From Flagellimonas oceanensis (GTDB lineage: Bacteria; Bacteroidota; Bacteroidia; Flavobacteriales; Flavobacteriaceae), in assembly GCF_003992595.1 (NCBI RefSeq), contig NZ_RZNA01000048.1, forward strand, positions 21,537-85,536: DNA of 64,000 nucleotides. The letters are read 5' to 3'. The notes beneath the pieces were generated by a model, which made no database searches, had not been told where the DNA came from, and was given only the letters and a program-made list of their open reading frames with translations. This document shows, piece by piece, positions 16,121 to 26,906 of this stretch. Within the stretch, counting starts at the first letter, position 1. Each line of letters starts with the position of its first letter. Both the position numbers and the translations under genes were made by a program.

Positions 16121-16197
16121 GTCATCTCGAGCGCAGTCGAGAGGTGGCAGGTATTAGTAAAAAAATCAAAATAGATTCCTGCCTTCGCAGGAATGAC
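16121..16197 (+). repeat. REP-like hairpin repeat, copy 2
   Basis: Ends gtcat/atgac are inverted. Inside are ctcgagcgcagtcgag and a perfect 8-bp hairpin attcctgc-cttc-gcaggaat (16175-16194). The plan is that of copy 1 at 14719-14779. It lies in the 93-bp gap before the mannose-1-phosphate guanylyltransferase gene. Confidence 0.65.
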
Positions 16198-16210
16198 ATA
16201 AAATAAAGAA

Positions 16211-17290
16211 ATGAACAGGAATTATTATGCAGTTTTGATGGCAGGGGGAGTTGGTTCCCGGTTTTGGCCTGTGAGTACATCATCCAACCCAAAGCAGTTC
16301 CACGATATGTTGGGAACGGGCAAAACGTTGATTCAAAAAACCTTTGAACGTTTAAATAGGTTTATTCCCACCGAAAACATTTTGATATTGACCAATGAGC
16401 GTTACAACGATTTGGTTTTGGAGCAATTGCCAATGGTAAAGCAAGACCAAGTGGTTCTGGAACCTGCGATGCGTAATACGGCACCCTGCATTTTGTATGC
16501 CTCCCTAAAGATTCAAAAGATGAACCCGAATGCGGTAATGATCGTTGCTCCCAGTGATCATTGGATAGAGGACGAAGCTGCATTTGAAAAGGATGTGACG
16601 GCATGTTTTGATAAATGTGAAAAGGAAAATGCACTATGTACCCTGGGCATTCAACCCACATTCCCGAACACCGGTTTTGGTTACATCGAATTTGAAAAGG
16701 GAAGTGACGAAAACTTGAAAAAGGTGTCTCAGTTCAGGGAAAAACCGGATTATGAAACCGCAAAGGAATTTTTGGCGCAGGGCAACTTTTTATGGAATGC
16801 AGGTATTTTTATGTGGAGCGTGGAAACCATAGTGGAAGCGTTCAAAAAATACCAGCCAAGTCAATATGAATTGTTTGACAAAGGAATTTCGAGCTATAAC
16901 ACGGAGGAAGAAAGAGCATTTATCCAAGAAAATTATGCCAAGGCAGAAAACATATCCATCGATTATGCTATCTTGGAGCAATCCAAATCCATTTATACCC
17001 TGCCAGCTACTTTTGATTGGAACGACTTAGGAACTTGGGGCGCTCTGTACGATAAATTGGATAAAGATGAAGCGGATAATGCAGTTGTGAATGCCCAAGT
17101 GTTGTTGGAAGATGCCAAAGGAAACATGATTCGTTCCCCAAAGGGGAAAGTCGTTGTAGTGGATGGCCTGGAAGACTATATTATCGTGGATAAGGAAGAA
17201 GTGCTATTGATTTATCCAAAAGACAAACAACAGGATATTAAAAAAGTATTGAACCAAGTAAAGGAAAAATTTGGGGATCAGTTTGCATAA
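16211..17290 (+). CDS. manC: Mannose-1-phosphate guanylyltransferase
   Basis: The enzyme makes GDP-mannose from mannose-1-phosphate and GTP for surface glycans. The 359-residue length matches the short form with only the nucleotidyltransferase domain and a short beta-helix tail, without the isomerase domain of bifunctional ManC. The signature GGVGSRFWPVS (residues 12-22) is the nucleotide-binding motif. FREKPD, GNFLWNAGIFMW, SIDYAILEQ and FDWNDLGTWG are family hallmarks. The DUF389 gene starts three bases after its stop, so the two are probably co-transcribed although no functional link is known. Confidence 0.93.
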   Translation: MNRNYYAVLMAGGVGSRFWPVSTSSNPKQFHDMLGTGKTLIQKTFERLNRFIPTENILILTNERYNDLVLEQLPMVKQDQVVLEPAMRNTAPCILYASLKIQKMNPNAVMIVAPSDHWIEDEAAFEKDVTACFDKCEKENALCTLGIQPTFPNTGFGYIEFEKGSDENLKKVSQFREKPDYETAKEFLAQGNFLWNAGIFMWSVETIVEAFKKYQPSQYELFDKGISSYNTEEERAFIQENYAKAENISIDYAILEQSKSIYTLPATFDWNDLGTWGALYDKLDKDEADNAVVNAQVLLEDAKGNMIRSPKGKVVVVDGLEDYIIVDKEEVLLIYPKDKQQDIKKVLNQVKEKFGDQFA

Positions 17291-17293
17291 TAG

Positions 17294-18754
17294 ATGAGCG
17301 AAGAACAAAAAAAGGATGCGGAAACCACAGCTCCCAATCAAGATAGTGGGGATGAGGTAAAAAAGGATTTTAAGGGGCTTTTGGGCAGTGTGCGAAAGTT
17401 TCTGTCGGATTTGTTGGAAATCCGTTCAAATACGGATGCTGCGGCCACAAAAGAGTCGATAATTGCGGATATTCCCTTTAAAAACCACACCACTTGGATT
17501 TTGGTGTGCTCCATATTTATTGCATCCATCGGTTTGAATGCGAACTCAACCGCGGTGGTAATCGGTGCCATGCTTATTTCTCCCTTGATGGGTCCCATTT
17601 TGGGGATGGGCATGTCCTTGGCCATTAACGATATCGACACATTACGGAGATCGCTCAAAAACTTTACCGTAATGGTGGTGCTGAGTGTGATAACCGCGTT
17701 CCTGTTTTTCTATTTCTTTCCTTTACGGGATGAATCGTCCGAATTGTTGGCACGCACCAAACCCGATATACGGGATGTGCTGATTGCATTTTTTGGTGGA
17801 CTGGCTTTAGTGATTGCCCGGGCCAAAAAAGGGACCATTGCCAGTGTTATTTTTGGTGTGGCCATTGCAACAGCACTTATGCCGCCATTATGTACCGTAG
17901 GTTTTGGTCTCGCGATAGGCAAACCGCTATATGCAGCTGGGGCGATGTACCTTTTTATCATAAACACCATTTTTATTGGCTTGGCAACCTTCTTGGTCAT
18001 CAAGTTTTTGAGGTTTCCCATGGTTCGCTATGCCAACTCACAACGGAGAAGATTGATTGCCCGTTTGGCATCCATTACTGGAATTTTGGTGATGATTCCT
18101 GCTGGATTCACTTTTTACAATGTGTTTCAGGAATCACTTTTTATGAAGCAGGCCCAAGAGTTTTTGCAGGACACCGTGGAGATATACCAATTTGATGGCG
18201 CTGGAAGGTATGTGGACAATCTTACCAAACTGGAATATGTGGATGACGGCACATCCATGATTGAAGTGGTTTTTATGGGGGATGAATTGGTTCCCGAAAA
18301 CGTCATCAATACTTGGAGGACCCAAAAGAACGAGTACAATAGGCTCAAAGATGCCGAACTACATATTATTCAGGGAGGAAGAGACGATTCCGAAGAAAAG
18401 TTCAACTACGTGAGCGAGCTCTACGAGAAGAACAAAGCTGAACTCTTAAACAAGGACGAGCAAATCAGACTCCTTGAAGAGGAATTGGCCACGTTGACCA
18501 AAAATGTGGGCAAACAGATTCCTTTTCAAAACATAAGCGCAGAGGCAAAAGCCAATTATGAAAATATCGATGCCTTGGGCTTCTCCTATCAAATACGTAC
18601 CGATTTTAAAAAAATGGATACCGTCCCCGTTTTTGAGGTAAATTGGAAAACTGGTGTGAGTTCCACTCAAAAGGAAACGGATACCAAAAAAATGCTGGCT
18701 TGGTTAAAACTAAGGCTGCAAGATTCAACTTTGGTCATTAAAGAGGCCGAATAA
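17294..18754 (+). CDS. DUF389 / TIGR00341 family membrane protein
   Basis: An integral inner-membrane protein of 486 residues. A hydrophilic N-terminus of about 60 residues is followed by about six hydrophobic segments (roughly 65-280). The family core NANSTAVVIGAMLISPLMGP is present, followed by GGLALVIARAKKGTIAS and ATALMPPLCTVGFGLA. The last 200 residues are soluble and partly coiled (NKDEQIRLLEEELATLTK), larger than in many members. The function of the family is not established; a transporter or channel role is only suspected. It is tail-to-tail with the phosphoesterase gene, nine bases apart, with no visible terminator between. Confidence 0.85.
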   Translation: MSEEQKKDAETTAPNQDSGDEVKKDFKGLLGSVRKFLSDLLEIRSNTDAAATKESIIADIPFKNHTTWILVCSIFIASIGLNANSTAVVIGAMLISPLMGPILGMGMSLAINDIDTLRRSLKNFTVMVVLSVITAFLFFYFFPLRDESSELLARTKPDIRDVLIAFFGGLALVIARAKKGTIASVIFGVAIATALMPPLCTVGFGLAIGKPLYAAGAMYLFIINTIFIGLATFLVIKFLRFPMVRYANSQRRRLIARLASITGILVMIPAGFTFYNVFQESLFMKQAQEFLQDTVEIYQFDGAGRYVDNLTKLEYVDDGTSMIEVVFMGDELVPENVINTWRTQKNEYNRLKDAELHIIQGGRDDSEEKFNYVSELYEKNKAELLNKDEQIRLLEEELATLTKNVGKQIPFQNISAEAKANYENIDALGFSYQIRTDFKKMDTVPVFEVNWKTGVSSTQKETDTKKMLAWLKLRLQDSTLVIKEAE

Positions 18755-18763
18755 ACTTTTGCT

Positions 18764-20593
18764 TTACTTTTTAAAGATCATTCCGGAGCCCGGGATGTCA
18801 CTGCTTTCATTCCAAGCGGGCACCCAAAAATGGGTTGTGGAACCTTCGTCATCTGCATCAAAATCATAATAGCCAATATCCAAACGTAAGGAGGTCCATG
18901 GACCTTCATGCATTTTGTTGAGATATTCAACAGGTATGGCCATTTCCATTTGCGCCCCTGTTTCAGTTTTCTTCAATGCAGACTTTACCTTAACGGGCAA
19001 GGTATCTTCTTGGTATATAGGGTTTTCTTCTTTGAAGGTTCTTAAAAAAGCCAGCCAATCTCGACCTCTTCCTGCTCCTGCACTAAAAGCACTGGTTCGT
19101 TGGGGTCGGGCATCAAGGCCAACAATAATGGCATCCTGTCCCCAATATGATCCTTCTTCATTGGTATGAAAATCGTTGTCCTTGACATCCACTGCCACGT
19201 AAAAATATGTATCGTCATAAGCTGTGGCAAACTTCATCTCAAAATCTTCTTTGCCATCAAAATCAAAAGGGGAGCCATCCATATGTTCTACTGTAATCCA
19301 TTTGGAATTATTCCATTCCTTCAGTTTTCCATCCAACTTTACTTTGGATATTTCTTTCGTTTCATATTTAAAGAAGGGCAGAAAATTCAAGGTTGATGAG
19401 AATTCAACGTTTGGTTGATTTTCAAACAGATAAGTAATATCGGCTTCCACTTTCATGGATGAAAGGTCTTTTAAAGCTTTGCCATGTGCGTTTTCAATGG
19501 TCAAATCAAAAACGGTCACATCATTGGGTTCCACAATAAAATCGGTCTCTTTAAACTGATAAAATAATTCTTCGTTAGCGATACCTTTCAGTTGTACCCT
19601 CATTTTGGTATCCGAATTGTTGGTTGCCCTTACTTGTGTGGTGCTGGTTTTGGCGTTAGGGTCATTCTCATACACCGGTTCTATTTTTACTGGAAATGGA
19701 CTGTTCCGAACCAAGTCAACAATTTCCTCGGTCACTACATCTTCGTCCCATATTCCATCCAGGAACAAATTGGCCAAAATGGGACCTTCCTCTGTCATAG
19801 TGACCCAAACCACATGGTCAAATTCGCCATATGCCTTCCCTCTGAGCTGACTTCCGCCACCCGTCGTTGCCAAGGCAATATATTTGCCATTGTTCCTTTG
19901 TGATTTCCAGTATCTGTGATAGTGTCCGGCAAAAACATTGTGCGGTCTGTCCTGAAGCAATTTTTCCACATCGTCCCATCGTTTGGTGTCGTCTTGGACC
20001 CAAAGCGGCTGGTGCAAAAAGGCCAATGTCCATTTCACGTCTTGGTTTTCTTCCAATACTTTTTTGATGTATTCGTACTGTTCATCATCAATGGTTCCTT
20101 TTCCAGCGCCTCGTAGGTTGTCTTCGGAATTCAAACAAAGGAAAAGCACATCTTTATAAACGAAATGATAATAGGATACGCCGAACATTTCTTCCCATTT
20201 TTCTTCCATGACCTCATTGGTGATGTCATGGTTTCCGGGAACATAGAAAAAGGGGGCCTCAAGTTGGGATATAAAGCCATTGAATTCCTTCCATTCTTGG
20301 TTCAACCGGACCGTGTCGCGGGTATAGCCTTCGATAAAATCCCCGACACTCATTACAAATTCGGGTTGTAACAAATTCAATTTTTTAATCCCTGTGGGAA
20401 AGACTCCGGGTCGGTGTCCGCCAGTTCGGTCGGTAACGATGGCGAATTGGAATTGTTCAGGGGAAGCGTTCCAATCGATATGGTTCCAAGGTTTTTGTTG
20501 GGTGGGTATGTCGATGTAGATGGTAGGTTTATCTTGGGCAAAGACCGTTGAAAGGGACAAAAAGGTAAGAAGGAGGAAATAAAAACGTGGCAT
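18764..20593 (-). CDS. Secreted calcineurin-like metallophosphoesterase with CBM9-like domain
   Basis: A 609-residue exported protein with signal peptide MPRFYFLLLTFLSLSTVFAQ. The N-terminal half has metallophosphoesterase metal motifs: the first is AIVTDRTGGHRPG (an unusual D-R form), then SVGDFIEGY, VPGNHDI and FAGHYHRYW. A central beta domain follows. The C-terminal 200 residues (SKVKLDGKLKEWNNSKWI, YFYVAVDVKDNDF, MAIPVEYLN) resemble the carbohydrate-binding/DOMON-like CBM9 domains of secreted proteins. It probably hydrolyses a phosphoester outside the inner membrane. Its substrate is unknown. No T9SS tail is seen, so a periplasmic location is likely. Confidence 0.85.
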   Translation of the reverse strand: MPRFYFLLLTFLSLSTVFAQDKPTIYIDIPTQQKPWNHIDWNASPEQFQFAIVTDRTGGHRPGVFPTGIKKLNLLQPEFVMSVGDFIEGYTRDTVRLNQEWKEFNGFISQLEAPFFYVPGNHDITNEVMEEKWEEMFGVSYYHFVYKDVLFLCLNSEDNLRGAGKGTIDDEQYEYIKKVLEENQDVKWTLAFLHQPLWVQDDTKRWDDVEKLLQDRPHNVFAGHYHRYWKSQRNNGKYIALATTGGGSQLRGKAYGEFDHVVWVTMTEEGPILANLFLDGIWDEDVVTEEIVDLVRNSPFPVKIEPVYENDPNAKTSTTQVRATNNSDTKMRVQLKGIANEELFYQFKETDFIVEPNDVTVFDLTIENAHGKALKDLSSMKVEADITYLFENQPNVEFSSTLNFLPFFKYETKEISKVKLDGKLKEWNNSKWITVEHMDGSPFDFDGKEDFEMKFATAYDDTYFYVAVDVKDNDFHTNEEGSYWGQDAIIVGLDARPQRTSAFSAGAGRGRDWLAFLRTFKEENPIYQEDTLPVKVKSALKKTETGAQMEMAIPVEYLNKMHEGPWTSLRLDIGYYDFDADDEGSTTHFWVPAWNESSDIPGSGMIFKK

Positions 20594-20690
20594 GGTTGAT
20601 TTTTTCCGAAAATTCTGGATTTTTCGTTAAATAAACGGCACGTTCAAATTAAGGTTGGGTTAATATTTCCAGGGGTAAGGCCAGTGGGGC

Positions 20691-21458
20691 TTAATTTCTT
20701 TCCTCGATATACATTTGTCGCACTTTCTTGAAGAGCTCAGAAGAGTATACAAAGTCGGTAACAGCCTTATTGTCCGTTTTAAAGATTTCTTTGTTGGAGC
20801 CTTGCCATTCTTTGAATCCATTTTTCAGGAAAATAATCTTTTCCCCTATTTCCATAACGGAGTTCATATCGTGGGTGTTGATTACTGTGGTAATGTCGTA
20901 TTCTTGGGTGATCTCATGAATCAGATTGTCTATCAACATGGCCGTTTTGGGATCAAGTCCAGAGTTGGGTTCGTCACAAAACAAGTATTTTGGATTCATT
21001 ACAATGGCCCTTGCAATGGCCACCCTTTTTTGCATACCCCCGGAAATCTCGGCGGGATATCTTTTGTGTGCGTCTACCAAGTTGACACGTTTCAAAACAA
21101 AGTCCACGCGGTCTTGCTTTTCGGATTGGGACTGGTTCGTGAACATATCCAAAGGGAACATGACGTTGCCCTCTACCGTCATGGAATCAAAAAGCGCACT
21201 TCCCTGGAATACCATGCCCATTTCTTGACGTAGGTTCCTTCTTTGTTTTACGGAAAGTTCGGAATAGCACTCGCCATTGTAGTATATGTTGCCTTCATCA
21301 GGCTCGAAAAGTCCTAACAGGCATTTTAGGAAAACTGTTTTTCCAGATCCACTTTGCCCAATGATCAGGTTGGTTTTTCCTTTTTCAAACTGCGTACTGA
21401 TACCTTTGAGCACATGGTTGTCCCCAAACGATTTATGTATGTTTTCCACTTCTATCAT
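20691..21458 (-). CDS. mlaF: ABC transporter ATP-binding protein, MlaF-like
   Basis: The ATPase of a lipid-transport ABC system (Mla type) that keeps outer-membrane lipid asymmetry. It has Walker A GQSGSGKT, signature SGGMQKRVAIARA, Walker B YLFCDEPNSGLDP and the switch His in INTHDMNS. The GGMQKRVAIAR form is typical of MlaF. I start at ATG 21458 (MIEVENIHKSFG), whose A overlaps the TGA stop of the permease gene, and the longer frame to 21518 runs inside that gene. The product has 255 residues. An MlaD-type substrate-binding protein is not next to it here. Confidence 0.9.
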   Translation of the reverse strand: MIEVENIHKSFGDNHVLKGISTQFEKGKTNLIIGQSGSGKTVFLKCLLGLFEPDEGNIYYNGECYSELSVKQRRNLRQEMGMVFQGSALFDSMTVEGNVMFPLDMFTNQSQSEKQDRVDFVLKRVNLVDAHKRYPAEISGGMQKRVAIARAIVMNPKYLFCDEPNSGLDPKTAMLIDNLIHEITQEYDITTVINTHDMNSVMEIGEKIIFLKNGFKEWQGSNKEIFKTDNKAVTDFVYSSELFKKVRQMYIEERN

Positions 21459-22195
21459 CAGCCCAACAACAATTGCGTTAATATGTAGTTCAAAATAATA
21501 ATCACGACACTCGTCCAAACAAACGAAGTTGTACTTGCTTTTCCAACCTCCAAAGCTCCTCCTGTCATATAATAACCGTGATATGAAGGAACCGTGGCAA
21601 TCACAAAGGCAAAAACCACCGATTTAATGAGGGCGTAGGTTACGTGATAGGCATTAAAATCCATCTGAAGCCCTTGGATAAAATCACCACTAGGAGCAAA
21701 GCCGCCAAAGACGGCCGCTACCCAGCCTCCCAATATGCCTACAAACATGGAAATCGCGACAGCGAAGGGATACAACATTACGGATACAATTTTAGGGAAC
21801 ACCAAGTAATTCAGTGAGTTGATCCCCATGACTTCAAGGGCATCAATCTGTTCGGTAACCCTCATGGTGCCTATACTCGAAGTAATATACGATCCTACCT
21901 TTCCTGCCATAATGATGGAGGTAAAGGTCGGTGCAAACTCAAGAATAACCGATTGCCTTGCTGCAAAACCAATGAGACTTTTTGGTAATAGGGGATTTGT
22001 CAGGTTCAATGCGGTTTGAATGGTTACAACTCCCCCGATAAAAAAGGAGATGAATATGATAATGCCCATGGCTCCATAAATAAGCTCATCGATTTCCTTG
22101 AAAATCAAGGTTTTCATAATGCGCCACTTGGTAGGTTTTTTAAATACTTCCCAAACCATGATGAAGTATTTTCCAATCGCTTCTAGGTATTTCAT
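21458..22195 (-). CDS. mlaE: ABC transporter permease, MlaE-like
   Basis: The 245-residue inner-membrane permease has the MlaE pattern: an amphipathic N-terminus, SFFIGGVVTIQTALN, the hallmark PTFTSIIMAGKVGSYITSSI, then GTMRVTEQIDALEVMGI and five or so membrane segments. With the overlapping ATPase gene it forms a transporter for phospholipid between the inner membrane and the envelope. The one-base overlap of its stop codon with the ATPase start indicates translational coupling. It is divergent from the pafA-type phosphatase gene across 116 bp. Confidence 0.92.
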   Translation of the reverse strand: MKYLEAIGKYFIMVWEVFKKPTKWRIMKTLIFKEIDELIYGAMGIIIFISFFIGGVVTIQTALNLTNPLLPKSLIGFAARQSVILEFAPTFTSIIMAGKVGSYITSSIGTMRVTEQIDALEVMGINSLNYLVFPKIVSVMLYPFAVAISMFVGILGGWVAAVFGGFAPSGDFIQGLQMDFNAYHVTYALIKSVVFAFVIATVPSYHGYYMTGGALEVGKASTTSFVWTSVVIIILNYILTQLLLG

Positions 22196-22279
22196 GCGTT
22201 TTTTGGACTTGAGGTCATAAAAATAAGAATATTGTGCAGCATTTAACCTTCATTTAAATTTTTAAACAAGAGAATTCAA

Positions 22280-22287
22280 TAGTTTTG
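22280..22287 (+). promoter_or_regulatory. Candidate -7 box of the PafA-type phosphatase
   Basis: TAGTTTTG fits TAnnTTTG and lies 24 bp before the ATG. No convincing -33 TTG is at the standard distance, so confidence is low. Confidence 0.35.
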
Positions 22288-22311
22288 CTCTTATTTGATT
22301 AAAACTTTAGC

Positions 22312-23988
22312 ATGAAAACAACCAATCTTTTAGTATCCATTTTAGCATTGTGCATGATCGGTATCACGTATGGTCAACGCAGAAAAAAGAACGATGCAGC
22401 ACCTCAACCGGCACCTATTGCCCAAACCCCGAAATTAGTCGTGGGTATTGTTGTGGATCAAATGCGATACGATTATTTGACCCGTTTTTGGAATCAGTAT
22501 GGCGAAGGGGGCTTCAAAAGATTGGTCAATGAGGGTTTCAATTGCAAGAACAACCATTTTAACTACGCCCCAACAAGCACGGGACCTGGACATACTTCCG
22601 TTTATACGGGTACAACACCTTCCATGCACGGGATTATTGGGAACGATTGGTTCGATAAAGAATCAGGAGAGGATGTGTACTGCGCAGGGGATGATAGCTA
22701 CACTTCTGTGGGAACAACTTCGGATGCTGGGCAAATGTCCCCCCACCGAATGTTAGTGACCACGATTACCGATCAGTTGCGCTTGCATACCCAAAAGAGA
22801 GGAAAGGTCATCGGTGTAGCATTAAAGGATAGAGGAGCTATTTTGCCTGCAGGTCACGCTGCCAATGCGGCATATTGGTTTGAAGGTGGAGAAACAGGAA
22901 ATTGGATAACCAGTTCCTATTATATGGATGAATTGCCCCAATGGGTGGCGGATTTTAATGCCTCGGATAAGGTTGAAGCCTATAAAAAGCCTTGGAATAC
23001 CCTAAAACCAATCGAAACCTATGCTGAAAGTGGTTTGGATGCCAATAATTATGAGGGGCTGCAAAAAGGGGAAACCACCAATACATTCCCGCATGACCTA
23101 CCTGCCATCTGGGATCAAAATGGTCGTTTCGATTTGATACGAAGAAGTCCTTACGGAAATAGCATCACCGCGGATTTTGCACTGGCCGCTTTGGAAGCTG
23201 AGAAATTGGGTGCAGATACCATTACCGATTTCTTGGCCATTAGTTTTTCCAGTACCGATTACGTAGGGCATTTTTTTGGGGTAAACTCCAAAGAGGTTGA
23301 GGATACCTACCTTCGGTTAGACCAAGACTTGGCCCGTATTTTTTCTGCTTTGGATGAAAAAGTGGGTAAAGGGGAATACACAGTTTTCTTGACTGCGGAT
23401 CACGCCGCGGTAAATGTGCCTTCATACTTGATGGATTCTAAAATCCCTGCCGGTTATTTGGATATGGGAGGTATGAAAACAAAGTTTGCTGAATTTCTTC
23501 AATATAAATATGGAACTACGGATGTGGTACGAGATCTTTCCAACTATCAATTGTTTTTGGACCACAAGATTTTGGCCAATCTGGATATTGATTTGGACGA
23601 TGCCCAAGAGGATATTGCACGGGAATTATTGTCCTATGAAGGTATAAGTCAAGTCTACACCGCAGACCAAATGTGGCAAAATGAATATACCGAGGGTATT
23701 CCGTACATTTTGCAGAATGGCTATAATCAAAAGCGTTCGGGAGACATACTTTTGGTGCCAAGCACAGGTTATATATCGTACAGCAGAACAGGGTCTACCC
23801 ATGGTTCCGCGCAGATTTATGACACCCATGTTCCGTTGTTGCTCTACGGAAAGGGAATCAAGCAGGGAAGCACGGTAAACCGAACTGAAATTCCTGATAT
23901 CGCACCAACCATTGCAGCTTTGCTGGGCATTGCATTCCCAAATGGAGCAACAGGACAGCCGATTGGGGAAGTGTTGGAGTTTGATTAA
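22312..23988 (+). CDS. pafA: Alkaline phosphatase PafA-type
   Basis: A secreted phosphomonoesterase of the alkaline phosphatase superfamily. PafA enzymes of Bacteroidetes release phosphate from organic phosphoesters and are calcium-dependent. The signal peptide MKTTNLLVSILALCMIGITYG is followed by a basic linker. Metal and active-site motifs are VGIVVDQMRYDYL, the nucleophile Thr in APTSTGPGHTSV, FSSTDYVGH, TADHAAVN and GSTHGS. The 558-residue length agrees with PafA. The GNDWFDK segment is the conserved Asn region that contacts phosphate. It is convergent with a broken T9SS gene whose end is five bases away. Confidence 0.9.
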   Translation: MKTTNLLVSILALCMIGITYGQRRKKNDAAPQPAPIAQTPKLVVGIVVDQMRYDYLTRFWNQYGEGGFKRLVNEGFNCKNNHFNYAPTSTGPGHTSVYTGTTPSMHGIIGNDWFDKESGEDVYCAGDDSYTSVGTTSDAGQMSPHRMLVTTITDQLRLHTQKRGKVIGVALKDRGAILPAGHAANAAYWFEGGETGNWITSSYYMDELPQWVADFNASDKVEAYKKPWNTLKPIETYAESGLDANNYEGLQKGETTNTFPHDLPAIWDQNGRFDLIRRSPYGNSITADFALAALEAEKLGADTITDFLAISFSSTDYVGHFFGVNSKEVEDTYLRLDQDLARIFSALDEKVGKGEYTVFLTADHAAVNVPSYLMDSKIPAGYLDMGGMKTKFAEFLQYKYGTTDVVRDLSNYQLFLDHKILANLDIDLDDAQEDIARELLSYEGISQVYTADQMWQNEYTEGIPYILQNGYNQKRSGDILLVPSTGYISYSRTGSTHGSAQIYDTHVPLLLYGKGIKQGSTVNRTEIPDIAPTIAALLGIAFPNGATGQPIGEVLEFD

Positions 23989-23992
23989 GTCG

Positions 23993-25489
<1,497 letters not shown>

Positions 25490-25737
25490 TTTATGAACCC
25501 TATTTTGATGTTGAGGTTTAATCTAGGACAAAAAATTTTGGGTACGCTGCTACTTATAAAGTTGGCTAAAGGTTGGGTAATACAATGATGAAAATTGATG
25601 AATGCCCCATTTGAATTGACGGAATTTGCTTTGCTGCTTTGCGTGTAGCCCTATGGAGGAATGGATGTAGGTCCATTCTTTGTCGTTAATAGAAAATAAC
25701 GTGTAAAATGTTTGATGGTCGAACAGTTGTTGTGTGT

Positions 25738-26580
25738 TTAAATTTTGGATTTGATTCCTTTCCAGCGATATTTTCGGATGAATTTGCCCTCTTTTTTGGA
25801 AACATATTTGGGTTGTTGTTGGAATAAAGCTTTCAGGAAACCCAACACGGCTTGAAAGTATAAGCGTGGACTTTTGGCTTGCCAAGCCATTTTGAGTACA
25901 CCAATTTTAGTGAGTACAAGTCCGTAACCCATTTTGTACATCGCCACACCCTTGGATTGATAGTTTTTGGAGCTGTACCCATGTCCAGTTGGACGGAGAT
26001 GTTTCACTTGGAGTTCGGGAATGGTCAAGATGTCAAAATCATGGTATTGGGCTAAAAGAGTGTCTACCGTGTCCCAGCCAACCCCGGGCCGTAAACCACC
26101 TATTTTGTTAAAGCAAGCTTTATGATACAGCTTAATTGGACCTCGAATGTGGTTTTTATCAGCAATGTTCTCATAAATCCATTCGCCCTCCTTTTTGATG
26201 AAGAGGAGTCCTGAGCACATTCCTAGTTTCCAATTGGCCTGAAATTGATTTACAATGAGTTCAAAATAAATGTTTGGGAGAATGATATCCGCATCAAACT
26301 TTCCTATGAGATCATATTCCGAAGTGTGTGCCAAACCAAAATTAAAAGTATCCACCACTTTTTTCCCGGGGATATGCTCATCTGCGGAGTTACGCTGAAA
26401 AACTTTTATCCAGTCGTACTTTTTCGAATAGCTGGATGCAATGTCGAAGGTATTATCAGAAGAATTGTCATCCACCACAATAAGCTCGTTGGGCAAATAG
26501 GTTTGGGCCACAAAAGAATCCAAGCAATCCTTTAAAAAAGGAGCCTCATTGTGAGCTGGGATAACGATACTGATGCGCAT
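25738..26580 (-). CDS. Glycosyltransferase family 2 protein
   Basis: The 280-residue protein has a GT-A fold start, MRISIVIPAHNEAPFLKDCL, with the nucleotide-binding ELIVVDDNSSDNTF and the metal-binding acidic motif KFDADIILP (DxD-like). GWDTVDTLL lies at the acceptor side. No signal peptide or clear membrane segment is seen, though a weakly hydrophobic stretch (LVLTKIGVLKMAWQ) may sit on the membrane. It probably transfers a sugar to a cell-surface glycan or lipid. Its 5' leader is nearly the same as that of the methyltransferase gene upstream, suggesting a shared or duplicated control region. Confidence 0.88.
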   Translation of the reverse strand: MRISIVIPAHNEAPFLKDCLDSFVAQTYLPNELIVVDDNSSDNTFDIASSYSKKYDWIKVFQRNSADEHIPGKKVVDTFNFGLAHTSEYDLIGKFDADIILPNIYFELIVNQFQANWKLGMCSGLLFIKKEGEWIYENIADKNHIRGPIKLYHKACFNKIGGLRPGVGWDTVDTLLAQYHDFDILTIPELQVKHLRPTGHGYSSKNYQSKGVAMYKMGYGLVLTKIGVLKMAWQAKSPRLYFQAVLGFLKALFQQQPKYVSKKEGKFIRKYRWKGIKSKI

Positions 26581-26906
26581 TGGCTAAAATTCCAAAAATC
26601 TGGGCACTTATCCCAAATTAGTTTTGTGTTTAGGAGTTAGTATTTGATTCGCAGAAATTCCAGTCTTTGATTTTAAAAACTTGACACTTGAGTTTGAACT
26701 TGAACCTGGGTTTGATGTCAGATACTCGATGTCAGAAATAGCTGAATAGCTCATTAATCCAATAACATAGTCGGATGCACTTGAATTTGAACTTGTCAGA
26801 AGTCAGATGCCCGAGGTCTTGATTCTTAGCTCTTGCTTCTCTTCTCTATTTTTTTGTACTTGATACTTGAACTTATACTTCATTTAACTTTTACCCCACC
26901 GCCTTT
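26581..26906. other. Spacer A with duplicated leader
   Basis: No gene seen. The end next to the glycosyltransferase (26582-26627) matches the end of spacer B next to the methyltransferase (27433-27480), including 17 identical bases ggctaaaattccaaaaa right at the start codon. The far ends also share tctcttctct and ctt-rich stretches. The middle carries repeats of ttgaacttgaa and gatgtcaga type. Confidence 0.55.

Noticed and set aside
25550..25885. Separate gene overlapping the glycosyltransferase end
   Set aside because: It lies in another frame of the same strand over the end of the glycosyltransferase and an intergenic stretch, has no family resemblance and no start signal.
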